From: Flavobacterium sp. | GTDB lineage: Bacteria > Bacteroidota > Bacteroidia > Flavobacteriales > Flavobacteriaceae | Reading direction: 5' to 3' | DNA length: 64,000 nucleotides | Assembly: GCF_035195345.1 (NCBI RefSeq) | Contig: NZ_CP136574.1 | Span: forward strand, 2,099,871 to 2,163,870 | Shown here: positions 26,888-36,122 of the stretch, one piece after another | Numbering within the stretch: the stretch's first letter is position 1 | Layout: every line of letters starts with the position of its first letter | Translations under genes and position numbers: made by a program | Notes under the pieces: generated by a model | What the model was told of the DNA's origin: nothing | Databases searched by the model: none | Seen by the model: the letters and a program-made list of their open reading frames with translations, nothing else

Positions 26888-29470
26888 ATGGAATCAATGA
26901 TGATTTATGTGCCAATAGTTATGGCAGTTATTGGCTTACTATTTATGTGGGCTAAACGAGCATGGGTATTAAAACAAGATGCCGGAGATGGTAAAATGAA
27001 AGAAATTTCAGATTACATCTACGAAGGTGCTTTAGCTTTCTTAAAAGCAGAATATAGATTATTAACATTTTTTGTAATTGGCGCAAGTATTGTCTTAGCC
27101 GCCGTTTCTCAAGTTGTTGAAACAACAAGTATTTTAATTGTAGTAGCTTTTATCTTTGGAGCTATTTTTTCTGCATTAGCAGGTAATATGGGGATGAAAA
27201 TCGCCACAAAAACAAATGTAAGAACTACGCAAGCAGCTCGAACTAGCTTACCTCAAGCATTAAAAGTTTCTTTTGGTGGAGGTACCGTAATGGGATTGGG
27301 CGTTGCAGGATTAGCTGTTCTAGGATTAACAGGTTTCTTTATTTTCTTTTATAATTATTTTATGGGTGGTGTTTGGACTTCAACAGACCAAATGACTATC
27401 GTTTTAGAAACATTAGCGGGATTCTCTTTAGGTGCTGAATCTATTGCATTATTTGCTCGTGTAGGGGGAGGTATTTATACAAAAGCAGCCGATGTAGGTG
27501 CTGACTTAGTAGGAAAAGTAGAAGCTGGAATTCCAGAAGACGATCCACGTAATCCTGCTACAATTGCAGATAACGTAGGTGATAACGTTGGAGACGTTGC
27601 AGGTATGGGTGCCGATTTATTCGGTTCTTATGTAGCAACTGTTTTAGCAGCAATGGTATTAGGAAATTATGTAATTAAAGATATGGGTGGTAAAATTGAA
27701 GATGCTTTCGGTGGAATCGGACCAATTTTATTACCAATGGCAATCGCAGGTTTTGGAATTTTATTTTCTATCATTGGAACAATGTTAGTTAAAATTTCAA
27801 GCGATGATGCAAAAGAAGCACAAGTTCAAAAAGCATTAAACATCGGAAACTGGGTTTCAATTGCATTAACGGCTATTTCATGTTTTTTCTTAGTAAAATA
27901 CATGCTTCCTGAAGTAATGTCAATGGAATTCTTTGGCGAAGGACTTCAAGAAATTTCAGCTATGCGTGTGTTTTATGCAACATTAATTGGGTTATTTGTT
28001 GGTGGAGCAATTTCATCAGTAACTGAATATTATACAGGATTAGGTACAAAACCAGTTTTGGCAATCGTACAAAAATCATCAACTGGAGCTGGAACTAACG
28101 TAATTGCTGGTTTAGCAACAGGTATGATTTCTACTTTCCCAACAGTGATTTTATTTGCTGCGGCAATTTGGTCAACTTATGCTTTAGCAGGTTTTTATGG
28201 AGTAGCTTTAGCTGCATCTGCAATGATGGCTACAACAGCTATGCAATTAGCAATTGACGCTTTCGGACCAATTTCTGATAACGCTGGTGGAATCGCTGAA
28301 ATGAGCGAATTACCAAAAGAAGTTCGTACAAGAACAGATATTTTAGATTCAGTAGGTAACACAACCGCTGCAACTGGAAAAGGTTTTGCAATCGCTTCTG
28401 CTGCATTAACTTCGTTAGCATTATTCGCAGCTTATGTAACTTTCACTGGAATTGATGGTATTAATATTTTCAAAGCTCCAGTATTAGCAATGTTATTTGT
28501 TGGAGGAATGATTCCTGTAGTGTTCTCTGCATTAGCAATGAATTCAGTAGGAAAAGCAGCAATGGATATGGTGTACGAAGTACGTCGTCAGTTCAAAGAG
28601 ATTCCAGGAATTATGGAAGGTACAGGTAAACCAGAATATGGTAAATGCGTTGAAATTTCTACAAAAGCAGCTTTACGCGAAATGATGTTACCAGGTATTT
28701 TAACCATTGGTTTCCCAATAGCAATTGTATTATTAGGTAAATTAGTTTATGCAGATAATAATCAATTAATCGCTGAAATGTTAGGTGGTTATATGGCTGG
28801 AGTTACTGTTTCAGGTGTACTTTGGGCTGTGTTCCAAAACAACGCTGGTGGTGCTTGGGATAATGCTAAAAAATCTTTCGAAGCAGGTGTTGAAATTAAT
28901 GGAGAAATGACTTTCAAAGGTTCTGATGCACACAAAGCTGCTGTAACTGGAGATACTGTTGGGGATCCATTTAAAGATACTTCTGGACCATCAATGAATA
29001 TCTTAATCAAATTAACTTGTTTAATTGGATTAGTAATTGCTCCAATCTTAGGAGGTCACGGTGCAACAACTGAAAAAGGTGCATGTTGTTCTGGAGATAA
29101 AAAAGAAATGGTTTGTACAGAAGGAAAATGTGATTTATCTGAATGTGCTACTATGACAAAAGATGAATGTGCAAAAATGTGTGAAGCAAACGGATGTTCT
29201 GACGAATGTAAAGAAAAATGCATGTCACAATACGATGAAAATGGAAAATACATCGGTGATGCAGCTCACGTTCACGGACCTAATTGCAACCACGATGACC
29301 ATCAAGAAATTATTAATATAGAAGTTAAAAAAGTAAAAGATGCTGATGGAAAAGTGAAAGCAACGGTTACTTTAACCAAAAAAGTAGATGGTAAAGAAGT
29401 TAAAGAAGAAAAAGTTTTTGAAGGAGACGATTTAGAAGTAGATGCAAAAATTGCTGAACTAGAAAAATAA
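26888..29470 (+). CDS. hppA: Membrane ion-pumping pyrophosphatase with Cys-rich C-terminal extension
   Basis: The first ~724 residues are a typical 16-helix membrane pyrophosphatase, which couples pyrophosphate hydrolysis to Na+ or H+ export. The catalytic segments are EAGIPEDDPRNPATIADNVG followed by DNVGDVAGMGADLFGS, and later DAFGPISDNAGGIAEM and KAAVTGDTVGDPFKDTSGPS (blocks listed separately). GNTTAATGKG carries Ala and Gly at the positions that distinguish K+-dependent from K+-independent enzymes, so K+ dependence is expected. Residues 725-860 (29060-29467) are unusual: 11 cysteines in CxxxC-like spacing, a His-rich patch (HVHGPNCNHDDH) and a charged beta-like tail. In this family the C-terminus faces the periplasm. 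The tail may bind metal; its role is unknown. Confidence 0.95.
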   Translation: MESMMIYVPIVMAVIGLLFMWAKRAWVLKQDAGDGKMKEISDYIYEGALAFLKAEYRLLTFFVIGASIVLAAVSQVVETTSILIVVAFIFGAIFSALAGNMGMKIATKTNVRTTQAARTSLPQALKVSFGGGTVMGLGVAGLAVLGLTGFFIFFYNYFMGGVWTSTDQMTIVLETLAGFSLGAESIALFARVGGGIYTKAADVGADLVGKVEAGIPEDDPRNPATIADNVGDNVGDVAGMGADLFGSYVATVLAAMVLGNYVIKDMGGKIEDAFGGIGPILLPMAIAGFGILFSIIGTMLVKISSDDAKEAQVQKALNIGNWVSIALTAISCFFLVKYMLPEVMSMEFFGEGLQEISAMRVFYATLIGLFVGGAISSVTEYYTGLGTKPVLAIVQKSSTGAGTNVIAGLATGMISTFPTVILFAAAIWSTYALAGFYGVALAASAMMATTAMQLAIDAFGPISDNAGGIAEMSELPKEVRTRTDILDSVGNTTAATGKGFAIASAALTSLALFAAYVTFTGIDGINIFKAPVLAMLFVGGMIPVVFSALAMNSVGKAAMDMVYEVRRQFKEIPGIMEGTGKPEYGKCVEISTKAALREMMLPGILTIGFPIAIVLLGKLVYADNNQLIAEMLGGYMAGVTVSGVLWAVFQNNAGGAWDNAKKSFEAGVEINGEMTFKGSDAHKAAVTGDTVGDPFKDTSGPSMNILIKLTCLIGLVIAPILGGHGATTEKGACCSGDKKEMVCTEGKCDLSECATMTKDECAKMCEANGCSDECKEKCMSQYDENGKYIGDAAHVHGPNCNHDDHQEIINIEVKKVKDADGKVKATVTLTKKVDGKEVKEEKVFEGDDLEVDAKIAELEK

Positions 29471-29491
29471 TCTTTTTCAATAGAAATAATG

Positions 29492-29520
29492 AAAACCGCA
29501 CAGCAATGTGCGGTTTTTTT
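29492..29520 (+). terminator. Terminator of hppA
   Basis: AAAACCGCACA (29492-29502) pairs with TGTGCGGTTTT (29507-29517) around GCAA, followed by T residues. Confidence 0.9.
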
Positions 29521-29549
29521 ATTTAATTTTAGCCAAACAAACATAACGA

Positions 29550-31814
29550 ATGAAAAATTTATTTTATTTTCTTCTTTTTACATTTGGTTGGACTTTTGGG
29601 CAACAAACAATCTCAATTATTCCAAAACCTGAATTTTTAAAAATTAAAAATAACTATTTCAAACTATCAAAAAATACAGAGATTGAGTCGAATGAAATGG
29701 ATAGTTTTGAAATTCAATATTTACAAAATTCTATTCTAAATCAAACAGGGCTAAAATTACATTCCAAAAGTAAGTCACAAGCAACATCTAAGATTATTTT
29801 AAATTTAAGATACATTGATACAATCTCTACAAGAGTTAAAAGTCAATATGAAATTAAAATAGATGAAACTCAAATCGAAATAAACGCAAATAGTTCAGAA
29901 GGAATTTTTTATGCTATTCAAAGTCTTTTACAAATAATACCTGCAGAAAAAAATCAAATTATTAAAATTCCTTGCCTGCAACTTCAAGATTATGCAAAAT
30001 TCCAATGGCGCGGCATGCATTTAGATGTTTCTCGTCATTTCTTTCCAAAAGATTTTATCAAAAAATACATTGATTATTTAGCAATGTATAAAATGAATAC
30101 CTTTCATTGGCATTTGACAGATGACCAAGGTTGGCGCATCGAAATCAAAAAATATCCAAAATTAACCGAAGTTGGTGCCTGGCGAAATAACTCCATGATT
30201 GGGCATTACACCGACCAAACTTTCGACGATATTCGCTATGGCGGATTTTATACCCAAAAAGAAATCAAAGAAATTGTAGCTTACGCCAAAGAACGCCACA
30301 TCACCATTGTTCCAGAAATTGAAATGCCTGGTCATGCTTTAGCAGCTTTAGCTTCTTATCCTGAATTTTCTTGTACAGGCGGACCTTTTGAAGTGGGAAA
30401 AACTTGGGGCGTTTTAGAAGATGTTTTTTGCCCTAAAGACGAAACCTTTACGTTTTTAGAAAATATTTTGACAGAAGTAATTGAGTTATTTCCTTCCGAA
30501 TACATTCATATTGGTGGTGATGAATCTCCAAAAGTACGCTGGAAAAGCTGTCCACATTGTCAAAAAAGAATCAAAGAGGAACGTCTAAAAGACGAACATG
30601 AATTACAAAGTTATTTCATCCAAAGAATCGAAAAATTTATTAATAGTAAAGGTCGAAAAATAATCGGTTGGGACGAAATTCTCGAAGGTGGATTAGCTCC
30701 TAACGCAGCCGTTATGAGTTGGCGCGGCACAGAAGGTGGAATTGCAGCAGCCAAACAAAAACATTTCGTAGTCATGTCACCAGGTTCACATTGTTATTTT
30801 GATCATTATCAAGGCGAACCCAAAAACGAACCGATTGCTTTTGGAGGTTATACAAACGTAGAAAAAGTGTATTCTTTTAATCCAATTCCAAAGGAACTTT
30901 CAGTAGAAGAATCGAAATATATTCTAGGAGCTCAAGCCAATCTTTGGACAGAATATATCAATACACCAAAACATGTTGAATATATGGTTTTCCCAAGAAT
31001 AGCTGCACTTTCAGAAGTATTATGGGGAACGTCCAATCCAAAAGAATACAAAGAATTCGAAAAAAGATTGATTTCACATTTTGAAATCTATGATAAAAAA
31101 GGAATCAATTATAGCAAAGCCATTTTTGAAGTAACTTCCAAAGTACAACCTGCTGAAAACGGTGTGGCTTTCGAATTAAAATCAGTAAATCCAAACGGAA
31201 TTAAATTTACTACTGATGGTTCGGAACCCAATGCTAATTCGATGTCTTATGAAAAACCAATTTTAGTAACTTCAAATCAAACCATAAAAGCGGCTTACTT
31301 CGAGAATGGTAAAGCTAAAAGTGCCAACATCGAACAACCATTTTTCATCACAAAATCAACGGGTAAAAAGATAGAATTGATATATCAACCACACGAAAAT
31401 TATGGAATTGGTGGCTCTTTTACTTTAGTCGATGGCATGAAAGGAAATACTTCTAAATTTGGAAGAGATTGGTTAGGCTTTTGGGGAAAAGACATGAATG
31501 CTACCATCGATTTAGGGAAATCAGAAACGATTTCAAAAATCAGCATAAACACACTTTCGTCAGTAGGAAGTTGGATTTATTATCCAAAAAGCATCGAAAT
31601 TTTAGTTTCAAAAGATGATGAAAATTATATTCCAATCACAATTGTTTCTTCTAAAGAAATTTTTGAAAATAAAGGAAAAATCGTAGTTAAATTCGATAAA
31701 CAAAATGTTCAATTTATAAAAGTCATAGCAGAAAACAACGGAATCATTGCAGAAGGAAAACCCGGTGCAGGTTCCAACAGTTGGTTATTTGTAGATGAAA
31801 TAAGTGTAGAATAA
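29550..31814 (+). CDS. GH20 beta-N-acetylhexosaminidase with chitobiase C-terminal and F5/8-type domains
   Basis: The 754-residue secreted enzyme has a signal peptide (ending FGQQ), a GH20b domain (about 25-140) and the GH20 barrel with WRGMHLDVSRHFFP, FHWHLTDDQGWRIEI and the catalytic pair Asp324-Glu325 in HIGGDESPKVRW. A chitobiase C-terminal beta domain (FTTDGSEPNANSMSYEKP) and a discoidin-like F5/8 type C domain at the end (DGMKGNTSKFGRDWLGFWGKD region) follow. It removes terminal GlcNAc or GalNAc from glycans. It overlaps the glycosylasparaginase gene by one base, so the two are translated together, and it opens a glycan-degradation operon. Confidence 0.94.
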   Translation: MKNLFYFLLFTFGWTFGQQTISIIPKPEFLKIKNNYFKLSKNTEIESNEMDSFEIQYLQNSILNQTGLKLHSKSKSQATSKIILNLRYIDTISTRVKSQYEIKIDETQIEINANSSEGIFYAIQSLLQIIPAEKNQIIKIPCLQLQDYAKFQWRGMHLDVSRHFFPKDFIKKYIDYLAMYKMNTFHWHLTDDQGWRIEIKKYPKLTEVGAWRNNSMIGHYTDQTFDDIRYGGFYTQKEIKEIVAYAKERHITIVPEIEMPGHALAALASYPEFSCTGGPFEVGKTWGVLEDVFCPKDETFTFLENILTEVIELFPSEYIHIGGDESPKVRWKSCPHCQKRIKEERLKDEHELQSYFIQRIEKFINSKGRKIIGWDEILEGGLAPNAAVMSWRGTEGGIAAAKQKHFVVMSPGSHCYFDHYQGEPKNEPIAFGGYTNVEKVYSFNPIPKELSVEESKYILGAQANLWTEYINTPKHVEYMVFPRIAALSEVLWGTSNPKEYKEFEKRLISHFEIYDKKGINYSKAIFEVTSKVQPAENGVAFELKSVNPNGIKFTTDGSEPNANSMSYEKPILVTSNQTIKAAYFENGKAKSANIEQPFFITKSTGKKIELIYQPHENYGIGGSFTLVDGMKGNTSKFGRDWLGFWGKDMNATIDLGKSETISKISINTLSSVGSWIYYPKSIEILVSKDDENYIPITIVSSKEIFENKGKIVVKFDKQNVQFIKVIAENNGIIAEGKPGAGSNSWLFVDEISVE

Positions 31815-32812
31815 TGACAAACAGAAGAAATTTTTTAAAAACAACCGCTTTAGCAACTGCTGGAGTGGCGTTTCAGGCTTTCAATCGAAAATCTGAGGAA
31901 ACTGAAATCGATATCAATTCAGGAAAAACTAACAAACCCATTGTACTTTCTACATGGAATTTTGGTTTACAAGCCAATGAAGCCGCTTGGGAAGTGCTTA
32001 AAAATAAAGGTCGCGCTTTAGATGCCGTGGAAGCAGGAGTGAAAATTCCAGAAGGCGATCCAAATGAGAGAAGTGTAGGTTACGGCGGTCGCCCTGATAG
32101 AGATGGTCGCGTAACCTTAGATGCTTGTATTATGGACGAATTTTCAAATATTGGTTCGGTAGCTTGTTTGGAACACATCAAACATCCTATTTCCGTAGCA
32201 AGAATGGTGATGGAAAAAACGCCTCATGTGATGTTGGTTGGCGAAGGTGCTTTGCAGTTTGCCATCACACAAGGATTCAAAAAAGAGAATTTGTTAGTAG
32301 AAGCTTCCGAAAAAGAATGGAAGGAATGGCTAAAAACCAGTGAATATTTACCAAAAGCAAATATTGAAAACCACGACACTATAGGAATGATTGCTTTAGA
32401 CTCGCAAGGCAATTTATCAGGAGCATGTACTACAAGTGGTATGGCATTTAAAATGCACGGACGAGTAGGAGATTCCCCAATTATTGGTGCTGGTTTATAT
32501 GTAGATAACGAAATTGGAGCCGCAACAGCAACAGGTCACGGAGAAGAAGTAATCCGAATTACAGGTTGTCATTTGGTAGTTGAATTAATGCGTCAAGGAA
32601 AATCGCCACAAAAGGCTTGTGAAGAAGCGGTGATGCGAATTGTAAAACTGACGCAAAATCGAGGAAAAAATCTAAAAGGCATTCAAGTTGGTTTCATCGC
32701 TTTGAATAAAAAAGGAGAATATGGTTCTTATTGCGTGCAAGGTGGTTTCAATTATGCCGTTCACGATGCAACAGGAAATAAATTAATCGATGCGAATTAC
32801 TTTTTGAAATAA
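31814..32812 (+). CDS. N4-(beta-N-acetylglucosaminyl)-L-asparaginase (glycosylasparaginase)
   Basis: The 332-residue Ntn-hydrolase has a twin-arginine signal (NRRNFLKTTALATAGVAF). It shows the self-cleavage site HDT with Thr189 as the new N-terminal nucleophile (NHDTIGMIALD), as well as VGYGGRPDRDGRVTLDACIMD and GDSPIIGAGLYVDNEIGAATATG. The enzyme cuts the GlcNAc-Asn bond left after an N-glycan and its peptide have been trimmed. It is a close relative in kind of the well-studied flavobacterial enzyme. ATG overlaps the GH20 stop by one base (TAATG). Tat export implies that it folds in the cytoplasm and acts in the periplasm. Confidence 0.95.
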   Translation: MTNRRNFLKTTALATAGVAFQAFNRKSEETEIDINSGKTNKPIVLSTWNFGLQANEAAWEVLKNKGRALDAVEAGVKIPEGDPNERSVGYGGRPDRDGRVTLDACIMDEFSNIGSVACLEHIKHPISVARMVMEKTPHVMLVGEGALQFAITQGFKKENLLVEASEKEWKEWLKTSEYLPKANIENHDTIGMIALDSQGNLSGACTTSGMAFKMHGRVGDSPIIGAGLYVDNEIGAATATGHGEEVIRITGCHLVVELMRQGKSPQKACEEAVMRIVKLTQNRGKNLKGIQVGFIALNKKGEYGSYCVQGGFNYAVHDATGNKLIDANYFLK

Positions 32813-32818
32813 TTTTTC

Positions 32819-32878
32819 GCCACAGATTAAAGGATTTTAAGGATTATTTAATCCGTGAGAATTTGTGTAATCCGTGGC
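32819..32878. repeat. Imperfect inverted repeat with AATCCGTG units
   Basis: GCCACAGATTA at the left end pairs (one mismatch) with TAATCCGTGGC at the right end. Inside are AAGGATT repeated and AATCCGTGAG / AATTTGTGT / AATCCGTGG steps. The tract lies between glycosylasparaginase and cutC and resembles the tracts at 16147-16182 and 44476-44502. Confidence 0.6.
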
Positions 32879-32893
32879 TAATATTCATGACTT

Positions 32894-33574
32894 ATGTTCC
32901 AAAATAAAAAAATAGAAATCGCTTGTTTTAACCTTGAATCTGCTCTAATAGCACAAAATGCTGGAGCAGATAGAGTGGAATTATGTGCTGATATGTTGGT
33001 TGGTGGAACTACTCCAACAATTGAAAGAATAAAGCAAGCTCGCGAACATTTGAATATCGATTTATATGTAATGATTCGTTCAAGAGGAGGAAATTTCGTT
33101 TACTCAGAAGCAGAATTTGAACAAATGAAATCGGAAATCGAAACCATCAAAAAACTTGGAGTCAACGGATTTGTTTTTGGGATTTTGAAGGATGATAATA
33201 CGATTAATATCGAACAAAATAAAGCCTTAGTTGAATTAGCGAAACCATTTCCTTGCACATTTCACAGAGCATTTGATGAGGTTTCAGATATAAAAAAAGC
33301 TTTAGAAGATGTTATTTCATGTCGATTTTCAACGATTTTAACTTCTGGAACTTTTCCAAACGTCATGGAAGGAAAAGAAGTTTTGAAACGATTAGTCAAT
33401 CAAGCCAATAATCGCATCGAAATTATGCCTGGTGGTGGATTGCGTTCAATCAATATTTCAGCATTAGACGAAATGGTAAATGCCAATTGGTATCATTCAT
33501 CCGCTATTACAGATGGAAGCGAAATTGCTAGTTCAGAGGAAATAATACAACTAAAGAATAAAATCCAATATTAA
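32894..33574 (+). CDS. cutC: CutC family TIM-barrel protein
   Basis: The 226-residue protein matches CutC: KIEIACFNLESALIAQNAGADRVELC at the start (two blocks), GGTTPTIERIKQAR, VMIRSRGGNFVYS, GVNGFVFGIL, TFHRAFDEVSD and TSGTFPNVMEG. CutC is annotated as a copper homeostasis protein, but direct copper chemistry is weakly supported. Here it lies inside a glycan operon, 81 bp after glycosylasparaginase and 41 bp before a beta-mannosidase, with no copper gene nearby. That suggests a role in sugar metabolism, which is inference. The start at MFQNKKIEIACF gives the normal family length. Confidence 0.93.
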   Translation: MFQNKKIEIACFNLESALIAQNAGADRVELCADMLVGGTTPTIERIKQAREHLNIDLYVMIRSRGGNFVYSEAEFEQMKSEIETIKKLGVNGFVFGILKDDNTINIEQNKALVELAKPFPCTFHRAFDEVSDIKKALEDVISCRFSTILTSGTFPNVMEGKEVLKRLVNQANNRIEIMPGGGLRSINISALDEMVNANWYHSSAITDGSEIASSEEIIQLKNKIQY

Positions 33575-33615
33575 ATGAACTTCTTTGATTTGACACTTTC
33601 ACTCTCAAAACTTAT

Positions 33616-36093
33616 ATGACTAATATGTTTAAAAAAATAACATTATTTCTAATTTTCTTCTGCTATTCCGTTTTTGGACAAACTTCCTATCGCAATTTGT
33701 CAACTGAAAAATGGACATTCAACAAGCAAAACGAAGCAAAAAAACACAAGGCAACCATTCCTGGAACCGTTCACACCGATTTATTTCAAAACCAATTAAT
33801 TCCTGATCCGTTTTTTGGAGCTAATGAAAAGCAATTGCAATGGATTGAAAATGAAAATTGGGAATATGAAACACATTTTATACTATCAGAATCGGAACTA
33901 AAAAATCCATATATCGATTTGGAATTTGAGGGTTTGGACACTTATGCATCGGTTTATTTGAATGGAGAACTAGTTTTAGAAGCGGATAATATGTTCCGAA
34001 AATGGATCATTTCTTCTAAATCACATTTGAAAATTGGAACCAATCATTTAAAAGTTGTGTTTCATTCGGCGGTTCAAAAAGGAAAAGAGGAAGCTTCAAA
34101 GTTATCTTATATCTTACCTGAAAAAGAACGTGTTTTTGTTCGAAAAGCGCAATATCAATTCGGTTGGGATTGGGGACCTCGTTTCGTTACGGCAGGAATT
34201 TGGAAGAAAGTGCAATTGAAATTTTGGAATTCGGCTAAAATTGAGAATATAAAATACAGCCAAATAGAACTGAATGACAAAAAAGCGATTTTAGAATTCA
34301 CAACCGAAATTTATGTCGCTGAAGTAAAAACAATTCAGGTAAAAATCAATGAAAAATCGGAAAATTTCAATCTTAAAAAAGGAAAGAATAAAATCAAAAT
34401 GCAATATGAAATTGCGAATCCAAAATTGTGGTGGTGTAACGGATTAGGGGATGCGAATTTGTATCCTTTTACTATTGAAATTAGTCAGAAAAAGCAGTTT
34501 TTGGATTCGAAAAAACTGAATATTGGCTTGCGAACTATCGAATTAATTCAGGAAAAAGACCAAGTTGGAAAAAGTTTTTACTTTAAATTAAACGGAAAAT
34601 CGGTTTTTATGAAAGGGGCTAATGTGGTTCCACCTGATAATTTTTTACCTCGAGTTTCTGATGCTACTTATTTTTCTTTAGTTGAAAATGCCAAAAAAGC
34701 GAATATGAATATGTTGCGTGTTTGGGGCGGCGGCGTTTATTTTGATGATGCGTTTTATGAGGCTTGCGATGCCAACGGAATTTTAGTTTGGCAAGATTTT
34801 ATGTTTGCTTGTTCGATGTATCCGGGCGATGAAAAATTTGTTGAAAATGTAAAACAAGAAGTAATTGATAACGTAAATCGCTTGCAAAATCATTCAAGTA
34901 TTGCCATTTGGTGCGGTAATAATGAAAATGATGAAGGTTGGCACAATTGGGGTTGGCAAAAACAATTCAACTATTCCAAATCGGATTCGACTCAAATTTG
35001 GAACGATTACAAAAAAGTATTTCATGAAATGATTCCAAAGACTTTAGACAGTTTACTTCCGAAAGAAAAAAATATTTATTGGTCGTCTTCGCCATCGATT
35101 GGTTGGGGAAGGAAAGAAAGTTTGCTGCAAGGCGATTCGCACTATTGGGGCGTTTGGTGGGGAAAAGAACCGTTTGAAATTTATGAGAAAAAAGTAGGAC
35201 GTTTTATGAGTGAATATGGTTTTCAAGGCATGCCAAATTTAGAAACCTTGCAAAAAGTAATGCGTAAAGAAGATTTGAATTTTACTTCCGAAGCTTTCAA
35301 AAACCATCAAAAACATCCAACAGGTTTTGAAACCATCAACGAATACATGGAGCGCTATTATGTAGTGCCAAAAGATTTTGAAAACTATCTATATGTTTCG
35401 CAATTGTTACAAGCTCGTGGAATGAAAATCGCTATTGAAGCTCACCGCATGGCAAAACCTTATTGTATGGGTACTTTGTATTGGCAATTTAACGATTGTT
35501 GGCCAGTTACATCATGGAGTTCGTTGGATTATTATGGAAATTGGAAAGCGGCTCATTACCAAGTCAAAGAAAGTTTTGCGCCTATTTTTTTAACAGTATC
35601 AGAAAAAACAGATGGACTTTCAATTATTGGATTTAATGATAACTTGGAAGTAAAAGCTGGTATAGTTACGGTAAAATTAATTGATTTTTCTGGGAAAGAA
35701 CTTTGGACTGCTTCTAAAGAATGTGTTTTAGATGTTGAAAAAAACACAACCTGTATGCAGATTTCTTATGCAGAATTACCAAAATTTGTAAAAGAAAAAA
35801 CAGTATTACAGATTGAATTTAGTGGTAATCATAAAAATACAGTAGCATATCATTATTTTGTAAAACCAAAAGAATTACAACTAGAACAACCAACTATTGA
35901 AGTGAAAATTGTGGGTGAAACACTTATTGAAGTTAAAACAAATACTTTTGCTAAAAATGTGTATTTGCAGGCAGATGGTCATTTTTTTAATGATAACTAT
36001 TTTGATTTGATTCCTGGAATTCCTAAAATAATTAAAACCGATCGACCAACTGATAACATTAAAGTGAAATCGTTGTTTGATACAATGAAATAA
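33616..36093 (+). CDS. GH2 beta-mannosidase
   Basis: The 825-residue secreted protein has a signal peptide (LFLIFFCYSVFGQ), the N-terminal GH2 jelly-roll (WTFNKQNEAKKHKATIPGTVHTD, ENWEYETHF) and the sugar-binding core YQFGWDWGPRFVTAGIW. In the TIM barrel, the acid/base Glu437 lies in GNNENDEGW and the nucleophile Glu533 in SEYGFQG. The pattern is that of beta-mannosidases rather than beta-galactosidases. It would release the beta-1,4-linked mannose of the N-glycan core, completing the set with GH20 and glycosylasparaginase upstream. MFKKI, three codons on, is an equally good start. A bidirectional terminator follows. Confidence 0.93.
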   Translation: MTNMFKKITLFLIFFCYSVFGQTSYRNLSTEKWTFNKQNEAKKHKATIPGTVHTDLFQNQLIPDPFFGANEKQLQWIENENWEYETHFILSESELKNPYIDLEFEGLDTYASVYLNGELVLEADNMFRKWIISSKSHLKIGTNHLKVVFHSAVQKGKEEASKLSYILPEKERVFVRKAQYQFGWDWGPRFVTAGIWKKVQLKFWNSAKIENIKYSQIELNDKKAILEFTTEIYVAEVKTIQVKINEKSENFNLKKGKNKIKMQYEIANPKLWWCNGLGDANLYPFTIEISQKKQFLDSKKLNIGLRTIELIQEKDQVGKSFYFKLNGKSVFMKGANVVPPDNFLPRVSDATYFSLVENAKKANMNMLRVWGGGVYFDDAFYEACDANGILVWQDFMFACSMYPGDEKFVENVKQEVIDNVNRLQNHSSIAIWCGNNENDEGWHNWGWQKQFNYSKSDSTQIWNDYKKVFHEMIPKTLDSLLPKEKNIYWSSSPSIGWGRKESLLQGDSHYWGVWWGKEPFEIYEKKVGRFMSEYGFQGMPNLETLQKVMRKEDLNFTSEAFKNHQKHPTGFETINEYMERYYVVPKDFENYLYVSQLLQARGMKIAIEAHRMAKPYCMGTLYWQFNDCWPVTSWSSLDYYGNWKAAHYQVKESFAPIFLTVSEKTDGLSIIGFNDNLEVKAGIVTVKLIDFSGKELWTASKECVLDVEKNTTCMQISYAELPKFVKEKTVLQIEFSGNHKNTVAYHYFVKPKELQLEQPTIEVKIVGETLIEVKTNTFAKNVYLQADGHFFNDNYFDLIPGIPKIIKTDRPTDNIKVKSLFDTMK

Positions 36094-36120
36094 AAAACGC
36101 CTCAATGAGGCGTTTTATTT
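36094..36120. terminator. Bidirectional terminator, mannosidase / deoxynucleoside kinase
   Basis: AAAACGCCTCA (36094-36104) and TGAGGCGTTTT (36106-36116) form a strong hairpin directly after the mannosidase stop and just before the stop of the convergent kinase gene. Confidence 0.88.
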
Positions 36121-36122
36121 AT

